Part shown: positions 52,680 to 61,156 of the stretch, piece after piece
How the letters are laid out: every line of letters begins with the position of its first letter
Position numbering within the stretch: the first letter of the stretch is position 1
Source of the DNA: Microbacterium sp. NIBRBAC000506063
Lineage (GTDB): Bacteria > Actinomycetota > Actinomycetes > Actinomycetales > Microbacteriaceae
NCBI RefSeq assembly: GCF_017968845.1
Contig: NZ_CP072877.1
Span: 124,001 to 188,000, forward strand
Length of the DNA stretch: 64,000 nt
Reading direction: 5' to 3'
Made by a program: the position numbers and the translations under genes
The notes under the pieces: generated by a model
Told to the model about the DNA's origin: nothing
The model's input: the letters and a program-made list of their open reading frames with translations, nothing else
The model's database searches: none

Positions 52680-52695
52680 CTTAGGGGAACCTAAG
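52680..52695. promoter_or_regulatory. 16-bp palindrome CTTAGG-GGAA-CCTAAG in the ctaE/trpD intergenic region
   Basis: Perfect 6-bp arms around a 4-bp spacer in the 181-bp gap between the divergent ctaE and trpD genes, about 56 bp upstream of the ctaE -10 element. It stands out as an A/T-containing palindrome in a GC-rich genome and looks like a dimeric operator. The regulator is unknown. Confidence 0.45.
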
Positions 52696-52780
52696 AAGCG
52701 ACTGCCAAACGGCCGTGAATCCTGGCCGGCGTCGCGGGTGAGGTCCGGATGCCGCGCGAACGGCGTCTCCCGCACGTCGA

Positions 52781-52786
52781 TAGGAT
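52781..52786 (+). promoter_or_regulatory. -10 element TAGGAT for trpD, probably leaderless
   Basis: TAGGAT ends 7 nt before the ATG at 52794. No ribosome binding site. Confidence 0.5.
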
Positions 52787-52793
52787 CGCTCGC

Positions 52794-53856
52794 ATGGCGG
52801 ATTCACTCACCTGGCCCGATGTCCTCACGACGCTCCTCGAGGGGAAGGATCTCAGCGTCTGGGAGTCGACGTGGGCGATGCGCCAGGTGATGCAGGGGAG
52901 GCGACGCAGGCGCAGCTCGCGGGTTTCCTCCTGGCGCTGCGCGCCAAGGGCGAGACGATCGACGAGGTTGTCGGATTCCGGGATGCGATTCTGGAAGCGG
53001 CCGTCCCGCTGCCGGTCTCTCCGAACGTCCTCGACATCGTCGGCACCGGCGGCGACAGGGTCGGCACGGTCAACATCTCGACGACGGCGGCGATCATCAT
53101 CGGTTCCCTCGGCATCCCGGTCGTCAAGCACGGCAACAGGGCGGCGAGCTCGGCATCCGGCTCGTCCGACGTGCTCGGCGCGCTGGGGCTCCAGCTCGAT
53201 CTCGCGCCCGAGGGCGTCGCCGCCGTGCTCGATCGCATCGGGATCACCTTCGCGTGGGCGGCGAAGTTCCATCCGGGGTTCCGGAACGCCGGGGCGGTCC
53301 GCTCCGAGCTCGGTGTACCGACCGTGTTCAACATGCTCGGCCCGCTGTGCAACCCGGCGCGCGCCGAGGCCAACGCGGTCGGTGTCGCGCAGTTGGAGCG
53401 CATCCCCTGATCACCGGCGTCTTCCGTACGCGGGGCGCGACCGCGCTCGTCTTCCGCGGTGACGACGGGCTGGACGAGCTGACCACGACCGGGCACAGCC
53501 GCATCTGGGAGGTCTCCCGCGGCGACATCCATGAGCACGACCTCGACCCGCGCGATCTCGGCATCCCGCTCGCGAACCTCGCCGACCTTCTCGGCGGTTC
53601 GCCCGAGCACAATGCCGACATCCTTCGCCGCACCCTCGCCGGCGAGCGGGGCCCGGTGCGCGACATCGTGCTGCTCAACGCCGCCGCCGGCATCGTGTCG
53701 TTCGATCTCTCGCAGGACGCCGCGCAGACGCAGCGGCCGATCCTGGAACGCCTCGCGGACGCCTACGCACGGGCCGTCGCCGCGGTCGACGACGGCCGTG
53801 CCGCCGCGAAGCTCGACGAGTGGGTCGCGGTCTCCCGCGAGCTGGCCTCGGCCTAG
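52794..53856 (+). CDS. trpD: Anthranilate phosphoribosyltransferase
   Basis: About 354 residues. Transfers the phosphoribosyl group of PRPP to anthranilate in tryptophan synthesis. VLDIVGTGGDRVGTVNIST is the PRPP pyrophosphate loop, KHGNRAASSASGSSDVLGAL the second signature, FHPGFRNAGAVRSELGVPT and FNMLGPLCNPA the third. The segment after GPLCNPA (GVAQLERIPLITGVF) is unlike most TrpD, but M. tuberculosis trpD sits in the same place next to ctaE. Frame lost near 52893 and 53405. Downstream, an MFS gene follows after 26 bp. Confidence 0.92.
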
Positions 53857-53882
53857 CCTCCGCCGGCGCTTCCAGTGACTCC

Positions 53883-55123
53883 GTGACTCGTCGTTCGGTG
53901 CCATGGCTCGTCGTCGCGGGCGTGCTCGTGGCGGCGCTGAGCCTGCGCAGCCACATCACGTCGGTGCCGACGGTCGCTCCGCACATCATGTCCGACCTCG
54001 GCGTGAGCGCGGCCGCCGCCGGGATGCTGACGACGGCGCCGCTGCTCATGTTCGCGCTGTGCACGCCGGCGGCCGCGCTCGTGATCCGTCGCGCCGGCCC
54101 CGAGCTGACCCTGCTCCTGACGCTCGCCGGAGTGCTCCTGGGCACTCTCGTGCGCCTCGGGCCAGGCTACGGCTGGGTGCTGACCGGAATGCTCATCATG
54201 GGTGTGTCGATCACCCTCGGCAATGTCGTGATCCCGGTGATCATCCGTCGCGATCTGCCCTCGGAGCATGCCTCGACCGCCACCGCGGGGTACGCCGCGA
54301 TGATGAACCTCGGCTCGCTCGTGACGACGCTGGGCACGGCTCCGCTCGCCGACCTTCTGGGCTGGTCGCCGGCCCTCGCGGCGTGGATGATCCTGACGAT
54401 CGCCGGCCTGGTCCTGTGGGCCGTGCATATGGTGCGGCGGGCGCGGGCCGCGGAGCATCCACGCGTCGCCCCGGTCGTGCGCGGGCGCGCATCGGATGCC
54501 GCATCCGCGCTCACCGGCCCGGTGCCCGTCCTGCGTGAGAGGTCGCTGCGGACCGTGCTCGGCCGGCCGCTGCTGTGGCTGCTCACGCTCGCCTTCGCGA
54601 GCCAGTCGGCCGCGTACTTCGCCCTGACCGCGTGGCTGCCGACGCTGCTGGTCGATACGACGGGCGCCTCGCTCACGGTGGCGGGCGCGCTGGCCTCCGT
54701 GTTCCAGGGGTGGCGGTGGTCGGCCCATTCCTCGTGCCGCTGCTCCTGCGGCACACGGGTCCGGTCGTGACCGCCGTCGTGATCGCGGGCTGCTGGCTGG
54801 CGATGATCCTCGGGATGCTCCTGGCGCCGGACCTGTTCTGGCTGTGGGCGGCGCTGGGCGCCGTCGCGCATGCGAGTGGATTCGTCGTGATCTTCACGGC
54901 GGTCGTTCAGACTTCGAGATCGGATGCCGAAGCGGCGACGATGTCGGCGGTGATCCAGGGCTGCGGCTACCTGGTCGCGACGATCGGCGCTCCGCTGGTA
55001 GGCGCGCTCTACGAGGCGTCGGGTGCGTGGACGGTGCCGCTGCTGGCCGTGCTGGCGATCACCGTCGTGTACGCGCTCGCGCTGATCGGCGCGATGCTGC
55101 TCGTCCGCAGCCGGCGGGGCTGA
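53883..55123 (+). CDS. MFS transporter, CynX/NimT-like
   Basis: About 413 residues, twelve membrane helices. The N-terminus (PWLVVAGVLVAALSLRSHITS) with a conserved Arg in helix 1, and GMLTTAPLLMFALCTPAAALVIRRAGPELTL, match the CynX/NimT (cyanate, 2-nitroimidazole) branch of the major facilitator superfamily. Substrate unknown; the branch contains small-anion and drug exporters. GTG at 53883; an upstream in-frame start is not excluded. Frame lost once near 54709. It converges with the exonuclease gene. Confidence 0.85.
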
Positions 55124-55128
55124 GCGGT

Positions 55129-56059
55129 TCAGCCGCGCGCGTCGAGCACTCCGAGGACGCGGGAGACCGCCGATCCGAGGTTCCACTGCTCCGCGAGCGA
55201 CTCCAGCGCGTCGCGGCGTTCTCCGTCGATCGGGGCGAGAGGCGCCCCGGGGACGGCGATGTCGAGGTCGGTGACCACCCGGACCACGGTCGGCGCCACG
55301 TCGAGGTAGTCGGATGCCGCGACGACCTTGGCCGCGACGCCGGCCGTCATGCCCGCGCCGGCCGCGGCGGCGCTGCGGATCCCGGCGAGGTCGCCGTGGG
55401 CGGCCAGGAGCGTCGCGGCGGTCTTGTCGCCGACGCCGGGAACGCCGGGGAGCCCGTCGGAGGCGTCGCCGCGCATGGTCGCGAAGTCGGCGTACTGCGA
55501 GGGCGGACCCCGTACTTGGCGGTGACGACGGCATCCGTCACGGTCTCGAGATTGCTCATGCCGCGGGCGGTATAGATCACCCGGACGTCGCGTGCGTCGT
55601 CGACGAGCTGGAAGAGATCGCGGTCGCCGGTGACGATGTCGACGGGGGAAGAGGCCTTCGTGGCCAGCGTGCCGATGACGTCGTCGGCCTCGTGCTCGGC
55701 GACGCCGATGATCGGGATGCCGAGCAGACCGAGGCTCTCGCGGATGAGGGGAGCTGTGCCTCGAGCGGATCGGGCACCTCCTCGACGTCGGGCCCGGCGT
55801 CGACGACCTCCACGACCCGGTGGGTCTTGTAGCTCGGGATGAGGTCGACGCGCCACTGCGGCCGCCAGTCGTCGTCCCAGCAGGCGACGATGCTGGTCGG
55901 CTCGTAGGCGGTGATCAGACGGCTGACCATGTCGATGAGCCCGCGTGCGGCGTTGACCGGCATGCCGTTCGGGGCCTTCACCTTGTCGGGCACGCCGTAG
56001 AACGCGCGGAAGTACAGCGAGGCGGTGTCCAGAAGCATGAGCCGGTCGGGGCGTGTCAT
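55129..56059 (-). CDS. Stand-alone 5'-3' exonuclease (PolA N-terminal domain type)
   Basis: About 310 residues. FEN/5'-3' exonuclease fold: LMLLDTASLYFRAFYGVP, ACWDDDWRPQWRVDLIPSYK, IGVAEHEADDVIGTLA, IVTGDRDLFQLVDD (acidic metal ligands), RGDASDGLPGVPGVGDKTAATLL (helix-hairpin-helix). It equals the N-terminal domain of DNA polymerase I without the polymerase. Such free exonucleases, alongside a full PolA, are common in actinobacteria; role probably in Okazaki-fragment or R-loop processing. ATG at 56059; frame lost near 55749 and 55508. Confidence 0.9.
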
Positions 56060-56101
56060 GCGTTCAGTCTTGCAGGGCGGATGCCGCCGGAGAACCGCTC
56101 G

Positions 56102-56829
56102 TCAGCATCCGGGCGCGGTCGGGGTCTGCTCGCAGGTGTGGGCGACGAGGGCGGTGCGCGCCTCGAAGATGCGGATCTCCTGGCCCGCACCGCGGGAGGT
56201 CACCTCGCCCTGGAGCGGGACCCAGCCGTAGCCGAGGTTCAGCTCCGCGCTGTAGCGCGTGTCCATGCGCACCGTATAGGTGCCGCGCTCTCGGTAGACA
56301 TGACTCGTGTCGGTCGGGGTGAACTGGGCCTGGCCGAGGTCGGCCCAGGTCGCTCCGCTCGTGCTCGACGTACGCATCGCGCCGTCGCCGTAGTGGAAGT
56401 CGTGACCGGCGGGGGTGAAGCGCACCGACAGCGGCCATCCGAACAGTGTGCCGTGCACCTCGTGACTGCGGGAGTCGGCGACGAAGTTCGTGGGAGGCCG
56501 GCCACGCCGACGTTGTCGGGCTCGGCGGCGACGAGCGAGCCCTCCGGGGCGAAGCGCGCCAGATCGCGGATCGTGATGGTCGGCGCCGCTTCGTCCTCCT
56601 CCTCCTCGTCGTCGGAGGTGCCCAGAATGCACTCCAGGACCGGGTTGAAGGTCGGCTCCCAATCGGCGCACAGCGGCGGCGCGGGCGGCCGCGGGCCGGG
56701 AAGACCGGGGGAGGTGCCGGGCGATGTCCCGGGGAGGTTCCCGGGGTCGTGGGGCCGCCGGTGCCGGGTGAGCCGGGTGTGGTCTGCTCGCCGCCGACCG
56801 TGATGGTCTCGCCGTCGTTCGAGGAGCAG
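56102..56829 (-). pseudogene. 3' part of a secreted PKD-like protein gene, split by the IS element
   Basis: Open on the minus strand from the IS boundary to the stop at 56102-56104, about 243 codons. A CSSNDGETITVGGEQTT segment and a Pro/Gly/Thr-rich linker (PGTSPGTSPGLPGP) lead to a folded domain with PTNFVADSRSHEVHGTLFG, RFTPAGHDFHYGDG and HVYRERGTYTVRM, a PKD-like beta sandwich. The protein would be outside the cell. It has no start of its own here: the 5' part (TTG start, signal peptide) lies on the far side of the IS at 57848-57935. Frame also lost near 56690 and 56495 in G/C runs. Overlapping translation from IS sequence is unlikely. Confidence 0.7.
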
Positions 56830-56855
56830 AGACCTAGATGAGTGAGTCCGTTTGC
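56830..56855 (+). repeat. Left terminal inverted repeat of the IS element
   Basis: Starts AGACCTAGATGAGTGAGTCC and ends GTTTGC; perfectly complementary to 57824-57849. Confidence 0.9.
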
Positions 56856-57847
56856 CCTGATCGGCTCTGATGCGGCGTGGACGCTGTTAACGAGGGGCGG
56901 AGGGCGTTAAGCCCTGTGTGTGAAAACCGACCTCAACACCCTCCTTGTCACACTCTACGTCCATCTCGATGACCGGATCCTCCCGGCGATCGGCTGCTCG
57001 CGCGACCACACGCCGGGCCGAAAGCCGGCGCTCAACGATGTCGAGCTGCTCTGCCTGCTGGTCGCGCAGCACCTGCTCGGGATCGCATCGGACCGCAAAT
57101 GGATCCGGCACGCCCGCGCTCACCTGAGAGGCATGTTCCCGGGTATCCCGAAGCAGTCCGGATGGGGAAACGTGTCCGCCAGTCCACTGCTTTGCTGTCA
57201 GCGGTGATCACCGAACTTGCCCGCGATACCCCGTCGTGGAACGAAGTGACCCGGCTGATCGATTCCACCCCGGTGCCGTGCGGGGCGTCCCGGGAGACCG
57301 TGAAACGCTCCGACCTGGCCGGGCACGCCGGCTACGGCTACTGCGCCTCCCACTCCCGGTTCTTCTGGGGTCTCCGGCTCTACCTCGTCTGCGCTCCCGA
57401 CGGCATGCCGATCATCTGGGGGCTCGCGAACCCGAAGATCGGGGAACGCGAGGCCGCCACCGCGATGCTCGATCACGACCGGCACCTCATCGCGCCGGGG
57501 CAGGTGATCGTCGGCGACAAGGGCTTCGCCGGGAAAGAGTTCGAGACCTTCGTCACCGATGACCTCGGCGCGCATCTGGTCCGCCCCGACCGCAAAGACG
57601 AGAACCCCCGGTTCGGGCGCCTCGGCGGGATCCGGCAATGGATCGAGTCGGTGTTCGACACCCTCAAGGGACAGCTCACCCTCGAACAGCACGGCGGCCG
57701 CACACCAGCGGGCGTCTACTCCCGCATCGCCGCACGCCTCCTCGCCCTCGCCGCCGGCATCTGGCACAACTGGCTCAGAGGCGTGCCAGCGAAACGCTCC
57801 CTCATCGCCTACGACCACTGAAAGCAAACGGACTCACTCATCTAGGT
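56832..57847 (+). mobile_element. IS982-family insertion sequence, complete
   Basis: About 1016 bp with perfect terminal inverted repeats starting ACCTAGATGAGTGAGTCC. The identity extends 26 bp at each end (56830-56855 and 57824-57849), so the two outermost bases lie beyond the ACC ends typical of this family. It holds one DDE transposase gene. Length, ACC ends and transposase type agree with IS982. Flanks share TTCGAGG and GCAG but I see no clean target-site duplication. No GGCATCC/GGATGCC word occurs in it, unlike the host DNA, consistent with recent arrival. Confidence 0.85.
56920..57821 (+). CDS. IS982-family DDE transposase
   Basis: About 300 residues. N-terminal helical DNA-binding part (PALNDVELLCLLVAQHLLGI) and an RNase H-like catalytic domain with the DDE residues in LIDSTPVPCG (first Asp), VIVGDKGFAG (second Asp) and RQWIESVFDTLKGQ (Glu). 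HAGYGYCASHSRFFWGLRLY is a family hallmark. GTG start at 56920. One frame loss near 57165 (GGGGGAAAC reads GGGGAAAC) is the same kind of G-run loss as in host genes, so it is not evidence for programmed frameshifting. Confidence 0.9.
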
Positions 57848-57849
57848 CT
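57824..57849 (-). repeat. Right terminal inverted repeat of the IS element
   Basis: GCAAACGGACTCACTCATCT followed by AGGTCT; reverse complement of 56830-56855. Confidence 0.9.
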
Positions 57850-57935
57850 TCGAGGGCAGGGGAGCAGCCAGAGTACGACGCAGGGGCCAGCAGCATGGTC
57901 GTCAAAGCAATGGGAACAAGCGAGCGAATCAGCAA
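57848..57935 (-). pseudogene. 5' part of the split secreted-protein gene (start and signal peptide)
   Basis: Minus strand. TTG start at 57935 with GGAGG seven bases upstream, overlapping the end of the lipoprotein gene. Encodes a signal sequence, MLIRSLVPIALTMLLAPASY then SGCSPALED, ending at the IS. The Cys of SGC could be a lipidation site. It was probably translated together with the preceding lipoprotein gene. Joining it to the 3' part at 56102-56829 is inference from strand, position and topology. Confidence 0.55.
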
Positions 57936-58448
57936 GCGGCGACCTCCGAGATCTCGGAGTTGGAGATCATCAGACGATCACTCACGACCACGAATGTAAT
58001 GAGCAATTGTGAGGTGTTTCCTCTGGAGTCGGGTGTTACATCTGCTCCGTCTTCGTCAACCACCCGCACCGAAGACATGTCTCCGCAGGCAATCATTTGC
58101 ACAGTTGCAGGGGTGGGGCGAGTACGGCTTCCACTGGGACTATCGAGTCCACAACCCTTTCGCCGACTAACCTAACGCCCATCGACTCAGCGGTAGCGCG
58201 AGCTTCTCGATCTAGCTCGAGCGCAACACCTGTCAGAAAGATGTTTGGATTGATGTCTTCTTCGCCTGCGCGAGAGTCATTCATCGCATCGATGTAAGCC
58301 CGATACACCTCCTCCGCTGCCGCGAACGCTTCCTCCTCCGAGGAGAACAGCGGCGTCGGCGTGGGCTCCGGCTCGGGGAGCACGCGGTGAGGAGTCCGAC
58401 GGCGAGAGCGCCGGCGGCGAGGGCTGCGGTGAGGCGGAGGATCGTCAC
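57929..58448 (-). CDS. Small lipoprotein of unknown function
   Basis: About 173 residues. GTG start at 58448; signal peptide VTILRLTAALAAGALAVGLL ending in the lipobox LTAC. The mature part begins with a Pro/Glu linker (SPEPEPTPTPLFSSEEEAF) and a helix (AEEVYRAYIDAMND), then LTGVALELDREARATAESMG and a beta-rich C-terminus (LITFVVVSDRLMISNSEI). Resembles the general fold of short actinobacterial lipoproteins but I recognise no family. Frame lost near 58378 and 58101. It overlaps the start of the IS-split gene, implying a two-gene operon of cell-surface proteins. Confidence 0.7.
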
Positions 58449-58486
58449 CGTCTCACGCTAACCCGGGCGGCTTGCCGGCATCCGGG

Positions 58487-58495
58487 TTATCCACA
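58487..58495 (+). promoter_or_regulatory. Single perfect DnaA box TTATCCACA upstream of rpsA
   Basis: TTATCCACA is the exact consensus DnaA box. It lies 200 bp before rpsA. No second box, A+T-rich unwinding element or dnaA/dnaN gene is near, so this is not oriC; it may be a titration or regulatory site, or chance. Confidence 0.4.
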
Positions 58496-58541
58496 GGGCG
58501 AAGCCCTGGATCCTCCGTGGAAACTCGGGGCCGATCTCTGA

Positions 58542-58547
58542 TATTCT
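58542..58547 (+). promoter_or_regulatory. Probable rpsA promoter (-10 TATTCT)
   Basis: TATTCT at 58542-58547 with a weak -35 (TGGAAA, 58518-58523) 18 bp upstream. The leader would be about 135 nt and contains a GGCACG...CGTGCC hairpin (58562-58577), possibly involved in S1 autoregulation. AAGGA lies ten bases before the ATG. Confidence 0.45.
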
Positions 58548-58686
58548 GAAGTGTCATTCGTGGCACGGTTCTGCGTGCCTTTGTGACAGGCAATCCCATA
58601 TCCAACCGCTTCGGCGTGTGATTCCGGTCGTCTTCGGCCGGGCGCGTCGCAGCCCGACACCACCACCTACAAGGACAACCCACTAC

Positions 58687-60147
58687 ATGACTACCGCAAC
58701 GACCGCCCCGGCCACCAAGCAGGTCGCCATCAACGACATCGGATCTGCTGAGGACTTCCTGGCCGCGGTCGAGAAGACCCTGAAGTTCTTCAACGACGGC
58801 GACATCATCGAAGGCACGATCGTCAAGATCGACCGCGATGAGGTTCTGCTCGACGTCGGGTACAAGACGGAGGGTGTCATCCCCTCCCGCGAACTTTCCA
58901 TCAAGCACGACGTCGACCCCAACGAGGTCGTCAAGGTCGGCGACGAGGTCGAAGCCCTCGTTCTCCAGAAGGAGGACAAGGAAGGCCGCCTCATCCTCTC
59001 CAAGAAGCGCGCGCAGTACGAGCGCGCCTGGGGTGACGTCGAGAAGATCAAGGAAGACGACGGCGTCGTCACCGGTTCCGTGATCGAGGTCGTCAAGGGC
59101 GGCCTCATCGTCGACATCGGCCTCCGCGGCTTCCTGCCGGCCTCGCTCATCGAGCTGCGCCGCGTCCGTGACCTCACGCCGTACCTCGGCCAGGAGATCG
59201 AGGCGAAGATCCTCGAGCTCGACAAGAACCGCAACAACGTCGTCCTCTCCCGCCGCGCCCTGCTCGAGCAGACGCAGTCGGAGTCGCGCACGACCTTCCT
59301 CAACAACCTGCACAAGGGCCAGGTCCGCAAGGGCGTCGTCTCGTCGATCGTCAACTTCGGTGCGTTCGTCGACCTCGGCGGCGTGGACGGCCTCGTGCAC
59401 GTCTCCGAGCTGTCGTGGAAGCACATCGAGCACGCCAGCGAGGTCGTCGAGGTGGGCCAGGAGGTCACCGTCGAGATCCTCGAGGTCGACCTCGACCGCG
59501 AGCGCGTCTCCCTGTCGCTGAAGGCGACGCAGGAAGACCCGTGGCAGGTCTTCGCCCGCACCCACGCGATCGGACAGGTCACGCCGGGCAAGGTCACCAA
59601 GCTCGTCCCCTTCGGTGCGTTCGTCCGCGTCGCCGACGGCATCGAGGGCCTCGTGCACATCTCGGAGCTCTCGGCCAAGCACGTCGAGCTCGCCGAGCAG
59701 GTCGTCTCGGTCGGCGAAGAGGTCTTCGTCAAGGTCATCGACATCGACCTCGACCGTCGCCGCATCTCGCTCTCGCTCAAGCAGGCGAACGAGTCGGTCG
59801 ACCCGCACGGCACCGAGTTCGACCCGGCCCTCTACGGCATGGTCGCGGAGTACGACGAGAACGGGGAGTACAAGTACCCCGAGGGCTTCGACCCCGAGAC
59901 CAACGCGTGGAAGGAAGGCTTCGACGCCGAGCGCGAGAAGTGGGAGCAGGAGTACGCTGCTGCCCAGGCTCGCTGGGAGGCGCACAAGGCCGCCGTCCTC
60001 AAGGCCGCCGAGGCCGAGGCTGCGAACGAGGGCTCCTTTGAGGCCTCCGGCACCTTCGCCGCCGAGTCCGCAGCCGGCGCCGGCACCCTTGCCGACGACG
60101 AGGCGCTTGCGGCTCTCCGCGAGAAGCTCTCGGGCGGCAACGCCTAA
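58687..60147 (+). CDS. rpsA: 30S ribosomal protein S1
   Basis: 486 residues. Four S1 RNA-binding repeats: GDIIEGTIVKIDRDEVLLDV (~38), GVVTGSVIEVVKGGLIVDIG (~125), GQVRKGVVSSIVNFGAFVDL (~210) and GQVTPGKVTKLVPFGAFVRV (~297), then a long acidic/Ala-rich C-terminal tail (from ~residue 375), as in other actinobacteria. It binds mRNA leaders at the ribosome. Codon use is very strongly biased to C/G-ending codons, as expected for a highly expressed gene, and no frame repair is needed. ATG at 58687. Confidence 0.97.
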   Translation: MTTATTAPATKQVAINDIGSAEDFLAAVEKTLKFFNDGDIIEGTIVKIDRDEVLLDVGYKTEGVIPSRELSIKHDVDPNEVVKVGDEVEALVLQKEDKEGRLILSKKRAQYERAWGDVEKIKEDDGVVTGSVIEVVKGGLIVDIGLRGFLPASLIELRRVRDLTPYLGQEIEAKILELDKNRNNVVLSRRALLEQTQSESRTTFLNNLHKGQVRKGVVSSIVNFGAFVDLGGVDGLVHVSELSWKHIEHASEVVEVGQEVTVEILEVDLDRERVSLSLKATQEDPWQVFARTHAIGQVTPGKVTKLVPFGAFVRVADGIEGLVHISELSAKHVELAEQVVSVGEEVFVKVIDIDLDRRRISLSLKQANESVDPHGTEFDPALYGMVAEYDENGEYKYPEGFDPETNAWKEGFDAEREKWEQEYAAAQARWEAHKAAVLKAAEAEAANEGSFEASGTFAAESAAGAGTLADDEALAALREKLSGGNA

Positions 60148-60164
60148 GCCCTGACAGGCTCAGC
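60148..60164. repeat. Dispersed intergenic repeat (CCCTGACAGGCTCAGCG), copy after rpsA
   Basis: Directly after the rpsA stop; shares GACAGGCTCAG with the copy at 28122-28140 after ftsZ. Confidence 0.4.
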
Positions 60165-60198
60165 GAACGGGTCGTCACCTTCGGGTGGCGGCCCGTTC
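60165..60198 (+). terminator. Terminator hairpin after rpsA
   Basis: GAACGGGTCGTCACC (60165-60179), UUCG loop, GGTGGCGGCCCGTTC (60184-60198): a 15-bp stem with two G-T wobbles. No T run follows. Confidence 0.65.
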
Positions 60199-60301
60199 CG
60201 CGTCTCTGGGCGACACGGCGGGAAGGCGGCATCCGCCGGTCGTGTGACAGAACGTTACGCGCGATTTCGTTCGGGGGCACCGTCCTCAGGACGATGGGTT
60301 A

Positions 60302-61156
60302 ATGACCTTGACGCTGGAGCCTGCGAGAGACGTGGGCGCCCCCGACGCCGCCAGCCGGGCCGGAGCGGTCCACATCGCGGATGTCGACCGGTCCTTCGCG
60401 ATGCCGGAGGGCCGGCGCGAGGTCCTTCGTGGCCTGGACCTCACGATCGCCGCGGGCGAGATCGTCGCGATCGTCGGACCGTCCGGATGCGGCAAGTCCA
60501 CCCTCCTGCGCCTCGTCGGCGGACTGGACACGCCCAGCAAGGGCTCGATCCGTGTTGACGGCACGCCGCTGCGCGACACCGACGAGCGCACCGCGATCGC
60601 CTTCCAGGAGCCGCGACTGCTGCCGTGGCGCACGCTCGCCCAGAATGTCGAGCTCGGGCTGCCCCGCGACTATCCGCGTCGTGAGCGGAACGCCCGTGTG
60701 CGCGAGCTGCTCGCCCTCGTCGGTCTCGACCACGCCGCCGATCAGCGCCCCCGCGAGGTCTCCGGCGGCATGGCGCAGCGCGCCTCGCTCGCCCGCGCTC
60801 TGGCGCGCAACCCCGGCGTCCTTCTCCTGGACGAGCCCTTCGGCGCGCTCGACGCGCTGACCCGCCTGCGGATGCAGGATCTGCTGCTCGACATCCACGC
60901 CGCCGAGCCGACCACGGTCATCCTCGTCACCCATGACGTCGAGGAGGCCCTCTATCTCGCCGACCGCGTTCTGCTCCTGCGCACGCTGGTCGCCGAATCG
61001 GATGCGGAGGTGCCGTCGATCGCGCGCACCATCACCGTGCCCGGCATCCGACCTCGCGACCGGGCAGACAGTGCCCTCGCGAACCTCCGCGCCGAGCTGC
61101 TCGAAGGGCTCGGCGTCGATACCCACCACTACACACTCTCCGAGGAGACCCGATGA
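60302..61156 (+). CDS. ABC transporter ATP-binding protein, nitrate/sulfonate/taurine type (SsuB-like)
   Basis: 284 residues. VAIVGPSGCGKSTLLRLVGG (Walker A), QEPRLLPW (Q-loop, the LLPW is typical of the SsuB/TauB/NrtD group), SGGMAQRASLARAL (signature), LLLDEPFGALDALTR (Walker B and D-loop) and THDVEEAL (H-loop). It powers import with the following binding protein and permease. ATG at 60302; the stop overlaps the next gene (ATGA). A small palindrome CGTCCT-C-AGGACG sits just upstream (60281-60293). Frame intact. Confidence 0.92.
   Translation: MTLTLEPARDVGAPDAASRAGAVHIADVDRSFAMPEGRREVLRGLDLTIAAGEIVAIVGPSGCGKSTLLRLVGGLDTPSKGSIRVDGTPLRDTDERTAIAFQEPRLLPWRTLAQNVELGLPRDYPRRERNARVRELLALVGLDHAADQRPREVSGGMAQRASLARALARNPGVLLLDEPFGALDALTRLRMQDLLLDIHAAEPTTVILVTHDVEEALYLADRVLLLRTLVAESDAEVPSIARTITVPGIRPRDRADSALANLRAELLEGLGVDTHHYTLSEETR

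Noticed and set aside
52680..52695. Palindrome read as a DtxR/IdeR iron box
   Set aside because: The known box has TTAGG and CCTAA separated by nine bases; here only four separate them, and no iron-uptake gene is near.
57150..57180. Frameshift in the IS transposase as programmed -1 frameshifting
   Set aside because: It is a single G missing from a G run (GGGGAAAC), the same pattern as in about 40 host genes, and IS982 transposases are normally made from one frame.
56817..57862. TTCGAGG/GCAG in both flanks read as the IS target duplication
   Set aside because: The two copies are not identical and do not both abut the IS ends, so they do not meet the definition of a target-site duplication.
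58487..58495. Replication origin next to rpsA
   Set aside because: Only one DnaA box, no A+T-rich element, and no dnaA, dnaN, rpmH or parAB genes in the window.
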